Shown here one piece after another: positions 26,782 through 35,082 of a DNA stretch of 64,000 nt. Origin of the DNA: DAIDKA01 sp036521075 (GTDB taxonomy: Bacteria > Pseudomonadota > Gammaproteobacteria > Steroidobacterales > Steroidobacteraceae); the NCBI GenBank assembly GCA_036521075.1, contig DATDIL010000135.1, forward strand, positions 62,001 through 126,000, written 5' to 3'. The position numbers and the translations under genes were made by a program. Each line of letters opens with the position of its first letter. Position 1 is the stretch's first letter. The notes beneath the pieces were generated by a model. The model saw only the letters and a list, made by a program, of their open reading frames with translations. It was not told where the DNA came from and did not search any database.

Positions 26782-28446
26782 ATGATGTCGGGCATGCAGA
26801 TCACGGACATGCTTCCACGGCTGCGCGGTGCGGCCTGGCCGGCACTTGCCGCGCTGCTATGCGCCGGGGGGTGTCGCGCCGCACCCTCGGCGGGGACCGG
26901 TACGCCGCTGCCGCACCTGGAAAAACGCGGCAACGCCATACAGCTCCTCGTCGACCGCCAACCCTTTCTCATGCTCGCAGGTGAGCTGCACAACTCCAGC
27001 TCCTCCAGCCTTCCATACATGGAGCCGGTTTGGCCGCGACTTGCGGCCATGCACCTCAACACCGTGCTGGCGCCGGTCGCCTGGGAAACCATTGAGCCGG
27101 AAGAGAGTCACTTCGACTTCAGCAATGTGGATGGACTGCTCACGGGAGCGCGCAACAGCCACCTGAAGCTCGTCGTTTTGTGGTTTGGCGCCTGGAAGAA
27201 TACCTATTCCACCTACGTGCCAGGCTGGGTCAAGACCAACATCACGCGCTTTCCACGGGTTAAGACCCGCGATGGCCGCGACACCGAAAGACTCTCGCCC
27301 TTCAGCGCAGTCGTGCGCGACGCGGATGCGCGGGCGTTCGCGCAGCTGATGCGCCATCTGCACGAGGCGGATGCGGCCACGCATACGGTGCTCATGGTTC
27401 AGGTAGAAAATGAGGTCGGGGTGATTCCCGAATCGCGCGACCATTCACCTGCGGCGGAGTCCGCTTTTGCCGCTGCCGTGCCGCCCTCCCTGGTGCACTT
27501 CATGCAGCAGCATCACACGGCGCTTGATCCGCAGTTTCGCGCAGCTTGGGAGGCGGCGGGTGCAAAATCCGCTGGCGGCTGGCGCGAGCTCTTCGGCGGC
27601 GCGCCTTTGACCGATGATCTGTTCATGGCCTGGCAGTACGCGAACTACATCGAGCACGTCGCCGCCGCCGGCAAGGCGCAATATCCGCTGCCGATGTATG
27701 CCAATGCGGCGCTCATTCGGCCGAATTACCTGCCGGGCCAATACAACAGCGGAGGTCCGCTGCCGCACTCGATGGACATTTGGCACGCGGGTGCGCCGTC
27801 TTTGGATTTCCTCTCCCCGGACCTGTACTTCAACGAATTCGCCCAATGGGCCGGCCGGTACGCGCGCACCGACTATCCGCTCTTCATTCCCGAGGCGCAG
27901 GGCGGCGCGACCGGCGCTGCCAACGCGCTGTACGCATACGGGCACCTGGCCGCGATCGGCTTCTCGCCATTTGGCATCGATGACCCGGACGGTGCCGCGT
28001 TGGGCGATGCCTATGCGGTGCTGTCGCACCTGGCGCCGCTAATTCTGGAGAAGCAGCGCACGGGGGATGTCGATGCCACGCTGGTTGAGGGACCCGCACA
28101 GCGTTCGGCGCGGCTGGTGATGGGTGAGTACACCGCCACCGTGACGGCGACGGCCGGAGCCGGCGGCGTGACCAACACAGTTGCGGCCCTGTTCATCCGG
28201 ACCGGGCCGGCCGAATTTCTGGTGATGGGCAGCGGCGATGCGCAGATTGCATTTTCGGCGGACAGCCCGGGGCCGCCCATCATCGGCATCGAGAGCATCG
28301 ATGAGGAATTCTTCGAGAATGGTGCCTGGCGGACCGGCCGCCGGCTCAATGGCGACGAGAGCTCCCAGGGACAGTCACTGCGGCTGCAGGGGACGGATCT
28401 GGCCCGGGGGCGAATCTACAAGGTGCGGCTGTATCGGTATCGTTAG
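26782..28446 (+). CDS. GH35-like beta-galactosidase, DUF5597 type, exported
   Basis: About 554 residues. A TIM barrel of the GH35/GH42-like clan has LAGELHNSS near the start of the domain, NTVLAPVAWETIEPEE, QVENEVGV (Glu of the NE pair, likely acid/base) and FIPEAQGG (likely nucleophile Glu). The C-terminal 140 residues fit DUF5597, a beta domain common in these enzymes. The N-terminus has a signal with a CAGGC box that could be a lipobox, so it may be an outer-membrane or periplasmic lipoprotein. Several ATGs (26782, 26785, 26794, 26809) could be the start. It converges with the arabinofuranosidase gene, so the two stops overlap in TTAG. Confidence 0.86.
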   Translation: MMSGMQITDMLPRLRGAAWPALAALLCAGGCRAAPSAGTGTPLPHLEKRGNAIQLLVDRQPFLMLAGELHNSSSSSLPYMEPVWPRLAAMHLNTVLAPVAWETIEPEESHFDFSNVDGLLTGARNSHLKLVVLWFGAWKNTYSTYVPGWVKTNITRFPRVKTRDGRDTERLSPFSAVVRDADARAFAQLMRHLHEADAATHTVLMVQVENEVGVIPESRDHSPAAESAFAAAVPPSLVHFMQQHHTALDPQFRAAWEAAGAKSAGGWRELFGGAPLTDDLFMAWQYANYIEHVAAAGKAQYPLPMYANAALIRPNYLPGQYNSGGPLPHSMDIWHAGAPSLDFLSPDLYFNEFAQWAGRYARTDYPLFIPEAQGGATGAANALYAYGHLAAIGFSPFGIDDPDGAALGDAYAVLSHLAPLILEKQRTGDVDATLVEGPAQRSARLVMGEYTATVTATAGAGGVTNTVAALFIRTGPAEFLVMGSGDAQIAFSADSPGPPIIGIESIDEEFFENGAWRTGRRLNGDESSQGQSLRLQGTDLARGRIYKVRLYRYR

Positions 28447-30026
28447 CGTAGCTGCAGCACTGAGACCGACTTCGCGGGCAATGCCAGCAACACCCCATCG
28501 GCGGCTGCGGTGCCATCGATGGGCACGGGTTGCACGACATGGGGCGCCTCGAAGGTATTGATCGAATCGACCTGGCCTGCGGTGAGCACCTGCCCGTGCG
28601 CAATTCGCACCGGCCTGCCGGCGATGGATGCATGGATTCGCACGGGCCGCTGCGGGTCCAGGTTCACGGCGGCCAGCCACAGCTTTCCCTGCGCGTCGCG
28701 GGCGGCAATGGCATCGACGCGCGGCAATCCGCTGCCAGTTTGGCCCGCATCAAACTGAACCGGAATGAGTGTCGCGCCCTGGAACGGCACGTACATCTGG
28801 AACACGTAGTAAGTCGGCGTCAAGACCATCCGCCCATGATCCGTCATGATCATGGCCTGAAGTACGTTGATCATTTGCGCGATGTTGGCCATCCGCACGC
28901 GGTCGGCGTGGCGCGCAAAGATATCGAGGTTCAGCGCCGCGAGGATGGCATCGCGCAGCGAGTTTTGCTGGACCAGAAACCCGGGGTTGGTGCCCGGCAG
29001 CGGTGCGAACCATGCACCCCATTCGTCCACCACGAGGGATATTTTCTTCTGCGGATCGTAGTGATCCATGAGCCGCGAGTGCTGCGCAATCAGCCCCTCC
29101 ATGTTGAGGGTATCCTTCAGCAGCAAGGTGTAATCGCCTTCGCCGAAATGCGTACTCGGATGGGAGGGTGGCCACCCCGCGGTGGTATAGGAGTGCAGCG
29201 AGAGTCCCTCGATGTCCCAGCTCCACACCTTGTCGTGCCATGCCTTCATGACGGCATCGACGTAATCGGTCTTGCTGCCGTCCGCACCCACTGCCACCCG
29301 GCGCATCGCCTGGTCACCGGTCTGCAACGGATTGTAGTTACGCACATAACGGGCGTAGGGCTTGAGCTGGCTGATGTAGTAGTCCGGGGTCATTGCGCCA
29401 CCGCATCCCCAGCTCTCATTGCCGATACCGAGAAACTTCACACGATAGGGGGCAGGGTGGCCGTTGGCTGCCCGTTCCTTGCCAGCGCTGGTGGCCGCAT
29501 CGGCGGTCATATAGGCCATCCAGGCGACCGCCTCCGCCACGGTTCCAGATCCCACGTTGACTGAAATGTAGGCTTCGCTGCCAATCTGGCTGATGAAATC
29601 CATGTACTCATCGGTACCGAAGCTATTGGGCTCGATCGAACCGCCCCAATTGGCATTCACCGTTGATCTGCGATTTTCGGCCGGCCCGATCCCGTCGCGC
29701 CAATGGTATTCGTCGGCGAAACAGCCGCCGGGCCAGCGGACGTTGGGCACATGCAGCGCGCGCAGGGCCGCGACCACGTCACTGCGGATGCCGCGCACGT
29801 TGGGGATGGTTGAATCCTTGCCGACCCAGATACCGCCGTAGATGCCGTTGCCCAGGTGTTCGGCGAACTGCCCGAAGATATTGCGATCGATCGTGGCACC
29901 CGGGTGGGCGCTGTCCACGCTCAGTTCGACGACAGAATCCGCGCCGGGAGCGGCCATGGAGCAGGCCGCCCGCAATAGCGCGGCTGCACAGACAAAAACA
30001 CTCGCCCTTGGCATGCTCATGTTCAC
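28443..30026 (-). CDS. Alpha-L-arabinofuranosidase (GH51-type), secreted
   Basis: This 527-residue enzyme has a signal peptide (VFVCAAALLRAACSMAAPGA), an (alpha/beta)8 catalytic domain and a C-terminal beta domain. FGQFAEHLGNGIYGGIWV near 51-68 and NVRWPGGCFADEYHWRDGIG near 94-113 are GH51 signatures. The catalytic pair is Glu in LGIGNESWG and Glu in VVDEWGAW. GH51 enzymes remove arabinose from arabinoxylan and arabinan side chains. The GTG start at 30026 overlaps the stop of pobA (GTGA); an ATG at 30020 is alternative. Co-transcription with pobA suggests linked handling of arabinosyl and phenolic parts of hemicellulose. Confidence 0.92.
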   Translation of the reverse strand: MNMSMPRASVFVCAAALLRAACSMAAPGADSVVELSVDSAHPGATIDRNIFGQFAEHLGNGIYGGIWVGKDSTIPNVRGIRSDVVAALRALHVPNVRWPGGCFADEYHWRDGIGPAENRRSTVNANWGGSIEPNSFGTDEYMDFISQIGSEAYISVNVGSGTVAEAVAWMAYMTADAATSAGKERAANGHPAPYRVKFLGIGNESWGCGGAMTPDYYISQLKPYARYVRNYNPLQTGDQAMRRVAVGADGSKTDYVDAVMKAWHDKVWSWDIEGLSLHSYTTAGWPPSHPSTHFGEGDYTLLLKDTLNMEGLIAQHSRLMDHYDPQKKISLVVDEWGAWFAPLPGTNPGFLVQQNSLRDAILAALNLDIFARHADRVRMANIAQMINVLQAMIMTDHGRMVLTPTYYVFQMYVPFQGATLIPVQFDAGQTGSGLPRVDAIAARDAQGKLWLAAVNLDPQRPVRIHASIAGRPVRIAHGQVLTAGQVDSINTFEAPHVVQPVPIDGTAAADGVLLALPAKSVSVLQLR

Positions 30027-31213
30027 TGGTTGTCCCCGAAGTCAAGCGGCAGTCCGACGTAGTTCTCGGCGAGCGTGCGCAGCGCAGCCTCGGAATGCAG
30101 CAGGTAGTCGAGTTCGGCGGCGCGCAGCTTGGCCGTCATCGTGTCCTCGTCGGGCATGCGATGCAAGAGCGAGGTGAACCACCACGAGAAGCGCGCGGCA
30201 CGCCAGACGCGGCTCAGGCATCGGTCGGAATACGCCTCGATGCCCGCGCTGTCGTGTTCCTTGAAATACTCGATGAATGCGCTCGCCAGGTAGCGCACGT
30301 CGGTTGCCGCGAGGTTCAGACCCTTCGCGCCCGTCGGTGGCACGATATGCGCGGCATCGCCCGCCAGGAACATCCGCCCGAAGCGCAGCGGCTCGGCGAC
30401 GAAACTGCGCAGCGGCGCGATGCTCTTCTCGATTGAGGCTCCCGTGACGAGCTGCTCGCGCGCCCTCGGATCCAGGCGGCGGCGCAGTTCGTCCCAGAAT
30501 GCTTCGTCGCTCCAGGATGCACAGTCCTCTCCCAGCGGCACTTGCAGGTAGTAGCGGCTGCGCGAACGGCTGCGCATGGAGCACAGGGCGAAGCCGCGCG
30601 GGCTGCTCACGTACAGCAGTTCCTCATCCAGCGGCGCGGTATCGGACATCACGCCCAGCCAGCCGAAGGGATACACTTTCTCGTATTCGCGACGCGCCGC
30701 CGGTGGCACACTCGCGCGGCAGACGCCGTGGAAGCCGTCACAGCCGGCAATAAACTCGCAATCAATGCGGTGCTCGCGGCCCTCGTGGCGATAAGTCACG
30801 AAGGGCTGAGTGCCCGCGAAATCAGCGACGGTGACATCCTGTGCTTCGTACACCGTGGTCAAACCGGACCCGGCACGCACTTGCATCAGGTCACGCGTCA
30901 GTTCGGTCTGGCCATACACCAGTACGGTCGCACCGCCGGTCAGGGAGTGCAGATCGACCCGGTGGTGCGCGCCGTTCACCAACAGTCCGACGCCTCCGTG
31001 CACCAGACCCTCCCGATGCATGCGCGTGCCCACCCCGGCCTCATCGAGGAGGTCTACGGTCACCTGTTCGAGTACGCCGGCGCGAATGCGGCCCAGCACG
31101 TAGTGCGCGGATTTGCGCTCGAGGATCACCGCAGCGATTCCCGCGCGGTGCAGCAGCTGGCCGAGCAGCAGGCCGGCAGGTCCCGCGCCGACGATCACGA
31201 CCTGAGTGCGCAT
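30023..31213 (-). CDS. pobA: 4-hydroxybenzoate 3-monooxygenase
   Basis: The 396-residue flavoprotein hydroxylase converts 4-hydroxybenzoate to protocatechuate using NAD(P)H and O2. It has the FAD motif VIVGAGPAGLLLGQLLHRAG (6-25), the DG motif GCDGFHGVCR and the second FAD motif FLAGDAAHIVPPTGAKGLNLA. Length and full collinearity with PobA, including RIRAGVLEQ near 42-50, support the assignment. It is transcribed away from an AraC-type regulator with 185 bp between start codons, the usual pobA-pobR/pobC arrangement. The arabinofuranosidase gene follows and overlaps. Confidence 0.95.
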   Translation of the reverse strand: MRTQVVIVGAGPAGLLLGQLLHRAGIAAVILERKSAHYVLGRIRAGVLEQVTVDLLDEAGVGTRMHREGLVHGGVGLLVNGAHHRVDLHSLTGGATVLVYGQTELTRDLMQVRAGSGLTTVYEAQDVTVADFAGTQPFVTYRHEGREHRIDCEFIAGCDGFHGVCRASVPPAARREYEKVYPFGWLGVMSDTAPLDEELLYVSSPRGFALCSMRSRSRSRYYLQVPLGEDCASWSDEAFWDELRRRLDPRAREQLVTGASIEKSIAPLRSFVAEPLRFGRMFLAGDAAHIVPPTGAKGLNLAATDVRYLASAFIEYFKEHDSAGIEAYSDRCLSRVWRAARFSWWFTSLLHRMPDEDTMTAKLRAAELDYLLHSEAALRTLAENYVGLPLDFGDNQ

Positions 31214-31398
31214 CGCCGTCAGCCTCGCACCGCGTCCACTTGCACTTTACCGAAATCGCGCGCCAGGGCCTCAGAAACGGCGACCATGTGGAGTCTCCCG
31301 GTAATTCACCTTATATTCTGCGCCCCGGCGACCGGCGGAAGCTGTCAGAACCCGGCGCAGAGTTGGACTTTTCTTATCCGGTGGCTCTACAGTTCACA
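31214..31398. promoter_or_regulatory. Divergent promoter region pobA / AraC regulator
   Basis: The 185-bp spacer between the divergent start codons should hold both promoters and the regulator's operator. A TCACCTTATATTCTG segment at 31306-31320 contains a TTATAT that could be a -10 box, and a TTATCCGGTGG run is at 31374-31384. No clear pair of direct repeats for an AraC dimer was found by eye. Confidence 0.4.
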
Positions 31399-32310
31399 AT
31401 GGCCAAGCGCGCCTTCCTGCAACGCATCCCGACATACTTCCTGTATGGCGAAGCGCCGCGCCGCGTATCCGGGCCTTTGCTGCATGTCGAAACCATCGAG
31501 GCGCGCAGTGCACGGCATCACTGGAAGATTGATCCGCATCTGCACCAGGTGCTGCACCAGATGATTTTCGTGGCACGCGGCCGTGGTGTCGTGCAGGCCG
31601 AAGGGGCCCGAACGCAGTTCCGGCCACCGGCGCTGATGCTCATGCCCGCCGGGTCCGTGCACGGCTTTGAGTTCGAACCGGGCACCACCGGCTATGTCGC
31701 CTCGCTATCCGTCGAGCTTCAGCACGACCTGGTGCGCCACGAGCCGGAAATTGCCGCACTGTTCGCGGCGCCGACCACGCTGGAGTTCGAGTTGAAGGCG
31801 CTGCGCGCGACCGATCTGGCGCAGGCTTTTCGCATGTTGGCGCGCGAGTTTGCACGCTGCGCGACCGGACACAGCCTTGCGCTGCAAGGCTGGCTGGAAG
31901 TGCTGCTTGCCAATGTGCTGCGTCTGACCCAGCAGCGGCCCAATGCGGCGGATCCGGTCGTGGGACAGCAGCGTCGGCTGGTCGCGCGTTTCAGCGAGTT
32001 GATCGAGAGCCGTTATCGCAACAGCGAGCCGCTGACTGCCTACACCGCCGCGCTGAATGTGTCCGAGTCGCGACTGCGCAATGCCTGCCTCGCGATGACC
32101 GGGCGCACGCCCATCCAGCTGGTGCATGCGCGAATCGTGCTCGAAGCCAAGCGGCAACTGCTCTATACCGACAACCCCGTGCGGACGATCGCGTATGCAC
32201 TGGGCTTTGAAGATGCCGCGTACTTCACGCGCTTTTTTTCCCGACAGGCGCGACTGTCGCCGCGCGCCTTCCGCTCTCGAGGCCTGGAGCGCGCGGTCGC
32301 CGGCGTCTAG
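31399..32310 (+). CDS. AraC-family transcriptional regulator, PobR/PobC-like
   Basis: A 303-residue AraC/XylS-type regulator. The N-terminal cupin (about 30-110) has HHWKIDPHLHQVLHQMIFVARGRG-like features and a PPALMLMPAGSVHGFEF segment. The C-terminal double HTH (about 195-300) has YTAALNVSESRLRNACLAM and TIAYALGFEDAAYFTRFFSR with the typical GFxDxAYFxRxF motif. Divergent placement to pobA makes it the probable activator responding to 4-hydroxybenzoate. The ATG at 31399 is used since the frame upstream overlaps pobA on the other strand. Confidence 0.9.
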   Translation: MAKRAFLQRIPTYFLYGEAPRRVSGPLLHVETIEARSARHHWKIDPHLHQVLHQMIFVARGRGVVQAEGARTQFRPPALMLMPAGSVHGFEFEPGTTGYVASLSVELQHDLVRHEPEIAALFAAPTTLEFELKALRATDLAQAFRMLAREFARCATGHSLALQGWLEVLLANVLRLTQQRPNAADPVVGQQRRLVARFSELIESRYRNSEPLTAYTAALNVSESRLRNACLAMTGRTPIQLVHARIVLEAKRQLLYTDNPVRTIAYALGFEDAAYFTRFFSRQARLSPRAFRSRGLERAVAGV

Positions 32311-32343
32311 TATTCAAACGTTACGTTCATCGGGAGGGGAGTC

Positions 32344-33864
32344 ATGCTGCCTCGCTGTCTGCTTGCCATCAGTGCAGGGTCCGTAGTGTCGCTGGGATTG
32401 TGCGGCCTGGCGCAAGCCGCGGCGGAGTGTGGAGCGCTTTTGAAATTCTCCCTGCCGGGAACTGCGCTCGTCATCCAGAAGGCCGAACTGGTGGCCGCCG
32501 GCCCGATGCCGGCCTACTGCCGGGTGGATGGCATCATCGATGCCCATAAGGGCCGCGATGGCAAGGACTACGGCATCCGCTTCGCCGTTGCGATGCCGGA
32601 GCAGTGGAATGGACGGCTGCTCTACCAAGGTGGCGGCGGATTGAATGGCTCCGTCACGCCTCCGGTGGGCGCGGTCGCCGCCGGGGATACGCCGGCGCTG
32701 GGCCGAGGTTTTGCCGTCGTCAGCAGCGATTCGGGTCATCACGGTGCGGTGTTTGATGCGAGCTTCCTGTCCGATCAGCAAGCCGCGCTCGATTTTCTCT
32801 ACCAGTCGATCGGCAAGGTGATGACGGTCGCGCGACCGCTGCTGGCGGCGCATTACGCGCACCCTGCCGCGCACAGCTACTTTGTCGGTTGTTCGACGGG
32901 GGGACGCGAGGCAATGATCGCCGCGCAGCGCTACCCGCGGGACTTCGACGGCATCGTGGTCGGGTCACCCGCAATGCGTACCAACTATTCCAATCTTGCC
33001 ACCCGCTGGGTTACGACCTCGCTCAATTCCGCAGCGCCGCAGGACCCGCAGGGCCGTCCGATCACCGCACAAGCCCTGTCAGCATCGGACCGCAAGCTGG
33101 TCATCGATGGATTGCTGAAATCCTGCGATGCGCTCGATGGTGTGCGCGATGGCATGATCTTCAACGTGCGCGGCTGCGGCTTCGATCCGCACGTGCTTCT
33201 GTGCTCGGGGCCGAAGAACGACAGCTGCCTGTCACCCGAGCAGGTGCGCGCCATCCAGCGCGCCTTTGCGGGACCGAAGACGACTGCCGGTCGGCAGGTG
33301 TATCCCGGATTTCTGTATGACACCGGCATCGCCGCAACGGGACGCGGTATCCCCGGCCTGCTCAGCGGGGGAACCAATCCCGAGGGGCCATCCGCCAAGG
33401 GTGTGCAGATGGACGTCGAGGCCGAGGCGGCCGTCGCGCATGATGCGCGCGAGATGGCAGGAGACACCAACGCGTGGACGAATCTGTCCTCCTTCACGGC
33501 TCACGGAGGCAAGTTGATCTTCTATCACGGCGCCAGCGATCCGTGGTTCTCTGCGCTGGACACCATCGATTACTACCAGCGTCTGGGGGCGGATAACGGT
33601 CCGGGCCCGATTAGCAACTGGAGCCGACTGTTCGTGGTGCCCGGCATGGGCCACTGTGGCGGCGGGACGGCGACGTTGGACCGCTTCGACATGGTGTCGG
33701 CGATCGTCGCCTGGGTGGAGCAGGGCACGGCGCCCGAAAAGGTGACGGCCACCGGCACTGCATTCCCCGGGCGCAGCCGACCGCTGTGTCCCTATCCGAA
33801 GTACGCGAAGTACCGTGGCAGCGGCAACTCCGAGCTGGCGGAGAATTTCTCTTGTAGCGATTGA
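32344..33864 (+). CDS. Tannase/feruloyl esterase family hydrolase, secreted
   Basis: A 506-residue protein with a signal peptide (LLAISAGSVVSLGLCGLAQA). It carries the tannase-family CS-D-HC pattern: GCSTGGREA (Cys183-Ser184, nucleophile), an Asp in FYHGASDPWF and GMGHCGGG with the His-Cys pair, the two cysteines expected to form a disulfide beside the active site. RLLYQGGGGLNG near 91-102 forms the oxyanion side. Members cleave gallate, ferulate or p-coumarate esters. Placement beside pobA and an arabinofuranosidase suggests release of aromatic acids from feruloylated arabinoxylan, though the ester cannot be named from sequence. It starts 33 bp after the AraC gene. Confidence 0.9.
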   Translation: MLPRCLLAISAGSVVSLGLCGLAQAAAECGALLKFSLPGTALVIQKAELVAAGPMPAYCRVDGIIDAHKGRDGKDYGIRFAVAMPEQWNGRLLYQGGGGLNGSVTPPVGAVAAGDTPALGRGFAVVSSDSGHHGAVFDASFLSDQQAALDFLYQSIGKVMTVARPLLAAHYAHPAAHSYFVGCSTGGREAMIAAQRYPRDFDGIVVGSPAMRTNYSNLATRWVTTSLNSAAPQDPQGRPITAQALSASDRKLVIDGLLKSCDALDGVRDGMIFNVRGCGFDPHVLLCSGPKNDSCLSPEQVRAIQRAFAGPKTTAGRQVYPGFLYDTGIAATGRGIPGLLSGGTNPEGPSAKGVQMDVEAEAAVAHDAREMAGDTNAWTNLSSFTAHGGKLIFYHGASDPWFSALDTIDYYQRLGADNGPGPISNWSRLFVVPGMGHCGGGTATLDRFDMVSAIVAWVEQGTAPEKVTATGTAFPGRSRPLCPYPKYAKYRGSGNSELAENFSCSD

Positions 33865-33976
33865 GCCAAGGCCTTCTTCGACTGCTTGAACTTAACAGTA
33901 GGCAAGCTGGCGCGGCGGCGATTTCTTGTTAGCATCTCGACTTCATGTGCCAGATCGTTACAAATTAGGGGATAAC

Positions 33977-35077
33977 ATGAAGAAGAACACACTGCATGCC
34001 ACCCTCGTTGCCGTCATGGCGGCCAGTTTTGCGGTCGCCACGACGGTACGGGCCGACGTCACCATCACGCGTTCGATGTCCGTCGAAGGGGTCGGCGCCA
34101 TGGCCCTTGGCAATATGGCGGGCACTTCCCGCACCACGATTTCCGGCAACAGATCGCGCACCGACAGCGACATGAAGATGCAGTCCAGGCTGGTCGGCTT
34201 CCTGGCGCGCAATGCCGTGGGGCCGAGCGCGGAGATCGTGCTGCTGGATGAGGACAAGGTCGACCATCTGAATCTCAACAAGAAGGAGTACACCGAAACC
34301 ACCTTCGAGCAGATGCGCGGCCAGCTGCAGCAGGCCGCGGACCAGATGAATTCGAATGCCGATCGCAAACAACCATCGGCCGTCGACCAGTCCAAGTGCG
34401 AGTGGCTGCCCGCGAAGGTCTCCGTCAACAGGACCGGTGAGAAGGCGCAATTTGCCGGCTTCGATGCCGAACGCGCGATCATCACCGCAGCGCAGCCCTG
34501 CCAGGACAAGGAATCCGGATCGATCTGCGAAGTCGCCATCATCCTGGATCAGTGGATGTCGACCGGCTTCTCCGAGAACGCCGAGGCGCGCAAGTTCTAC
34601 GGCGCCTATGCCGCAAAGATGGGCCTTGATCAGGCGAGCCTCGAGGATGCAAGCCAACGCGCGAAGGCGCTGTTCAGTCAGTACCAGGGCATCTGGACCG
34701 AAGTGGCGGCCAAACTGCAAGGCATGAAGGGCTACCCGGTGAAAAGCAGCTTTACGCTGGCCCTAGGCGGTGCGCAGTGCAAGGATTCGAAGGCCCAGCA
34801 GTCGCAAGCCAGTCAAGACAGCGATGATTCAGGCAGTTCGGGCGGCCTCTCCGGAGCCATCGCGGGCAAACTCGGGGGTCTGTTCCACAAGAAGAAGGAC
34901 GATACGGATGCGGCCGCTACGCCGGCACCCACGACGACGCCAGTGCCCGTGCCCGCGGGGGATGTGGCCTTGATGACCGTGTCATCACAGCTGTTGTCCG
35001 TGTCGACCGATGGTGCCAGCCCCGATGCCTTCGTGGTGCCGGCCGATTTCAAGAAACAGGAACTGCGCACCCGATGA
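33977..35077 (+). CDS. Secreted hypothetical protein with low-complexity C-terminal region
   Basis: This 366-residue protein has a clear signal peptide (ATLVAVMAASFAVATTVRADV; cleavage near 27) and a strong ribosome-binding site (AGGGGATAAC) before ATG 33977. The mature part has an N-terminal beta-rich segment (VTITRSMSVEGVGAM, RTTISGNRSRTDSD), a helix-rich middle with FEQMRGQLQQAADQMN, and a Ser/Asp/Gln-rich linker (about 270-325) ending in HKKKDD and a Thr/Pro/Ala stretch. The first 100 residues resemble DUF4412-like periplasmic proteins only loosely. No enzyme motif seen. It is separate from the tannase by 112 bp. Confidence 0.75.
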   Translation: MKKNTLHATLVAVMAASFAVATTVRADVTITRSMSVEGVGAMALGNMAGTSRTTISGNRSRTDSDMKMQSRLVGFLARNAVGPSAEIVLLDEDKVDHLNLNKKEYTETTFEQMRGQLQQAADQMNSNADRKQPSAVDQSKCEWLPAKVSVNRTGEKAQFAGFDAERAIITAAQPCQDKESGSICEVAIILDQWMSTGFSENAEARKFYGAYAAKMGLDQASLEDASQRAKALFSQYQGIWTEVAAKLQGMKGYPVKSSFTLALGGAQCKDSKAQQSQASQDSDDSGSSGGLSGAIAGKLGGLFHKKKDDTDAAATPAPTTTPVPVPAGDVALMTVSSQLLSVSTDGASPDAFVVPADFKKQELRTR

Positions 35078-35082
35078 CCGGG

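Noticed and set aside
28530..29564. 344-residue plus-strand frame opposite the arabinofuranosidase
   Set aside because: It is antisense to a complete GH51 gene with clear catalytic motifs.
30841..31398. Upstream extension of the AraC regulator frame
   Set aside because: It overlaps pobA on the other strand, is Arg/Ser/Pro-rich and lacks family similarity; the cupin domain starts after ATG 31399.
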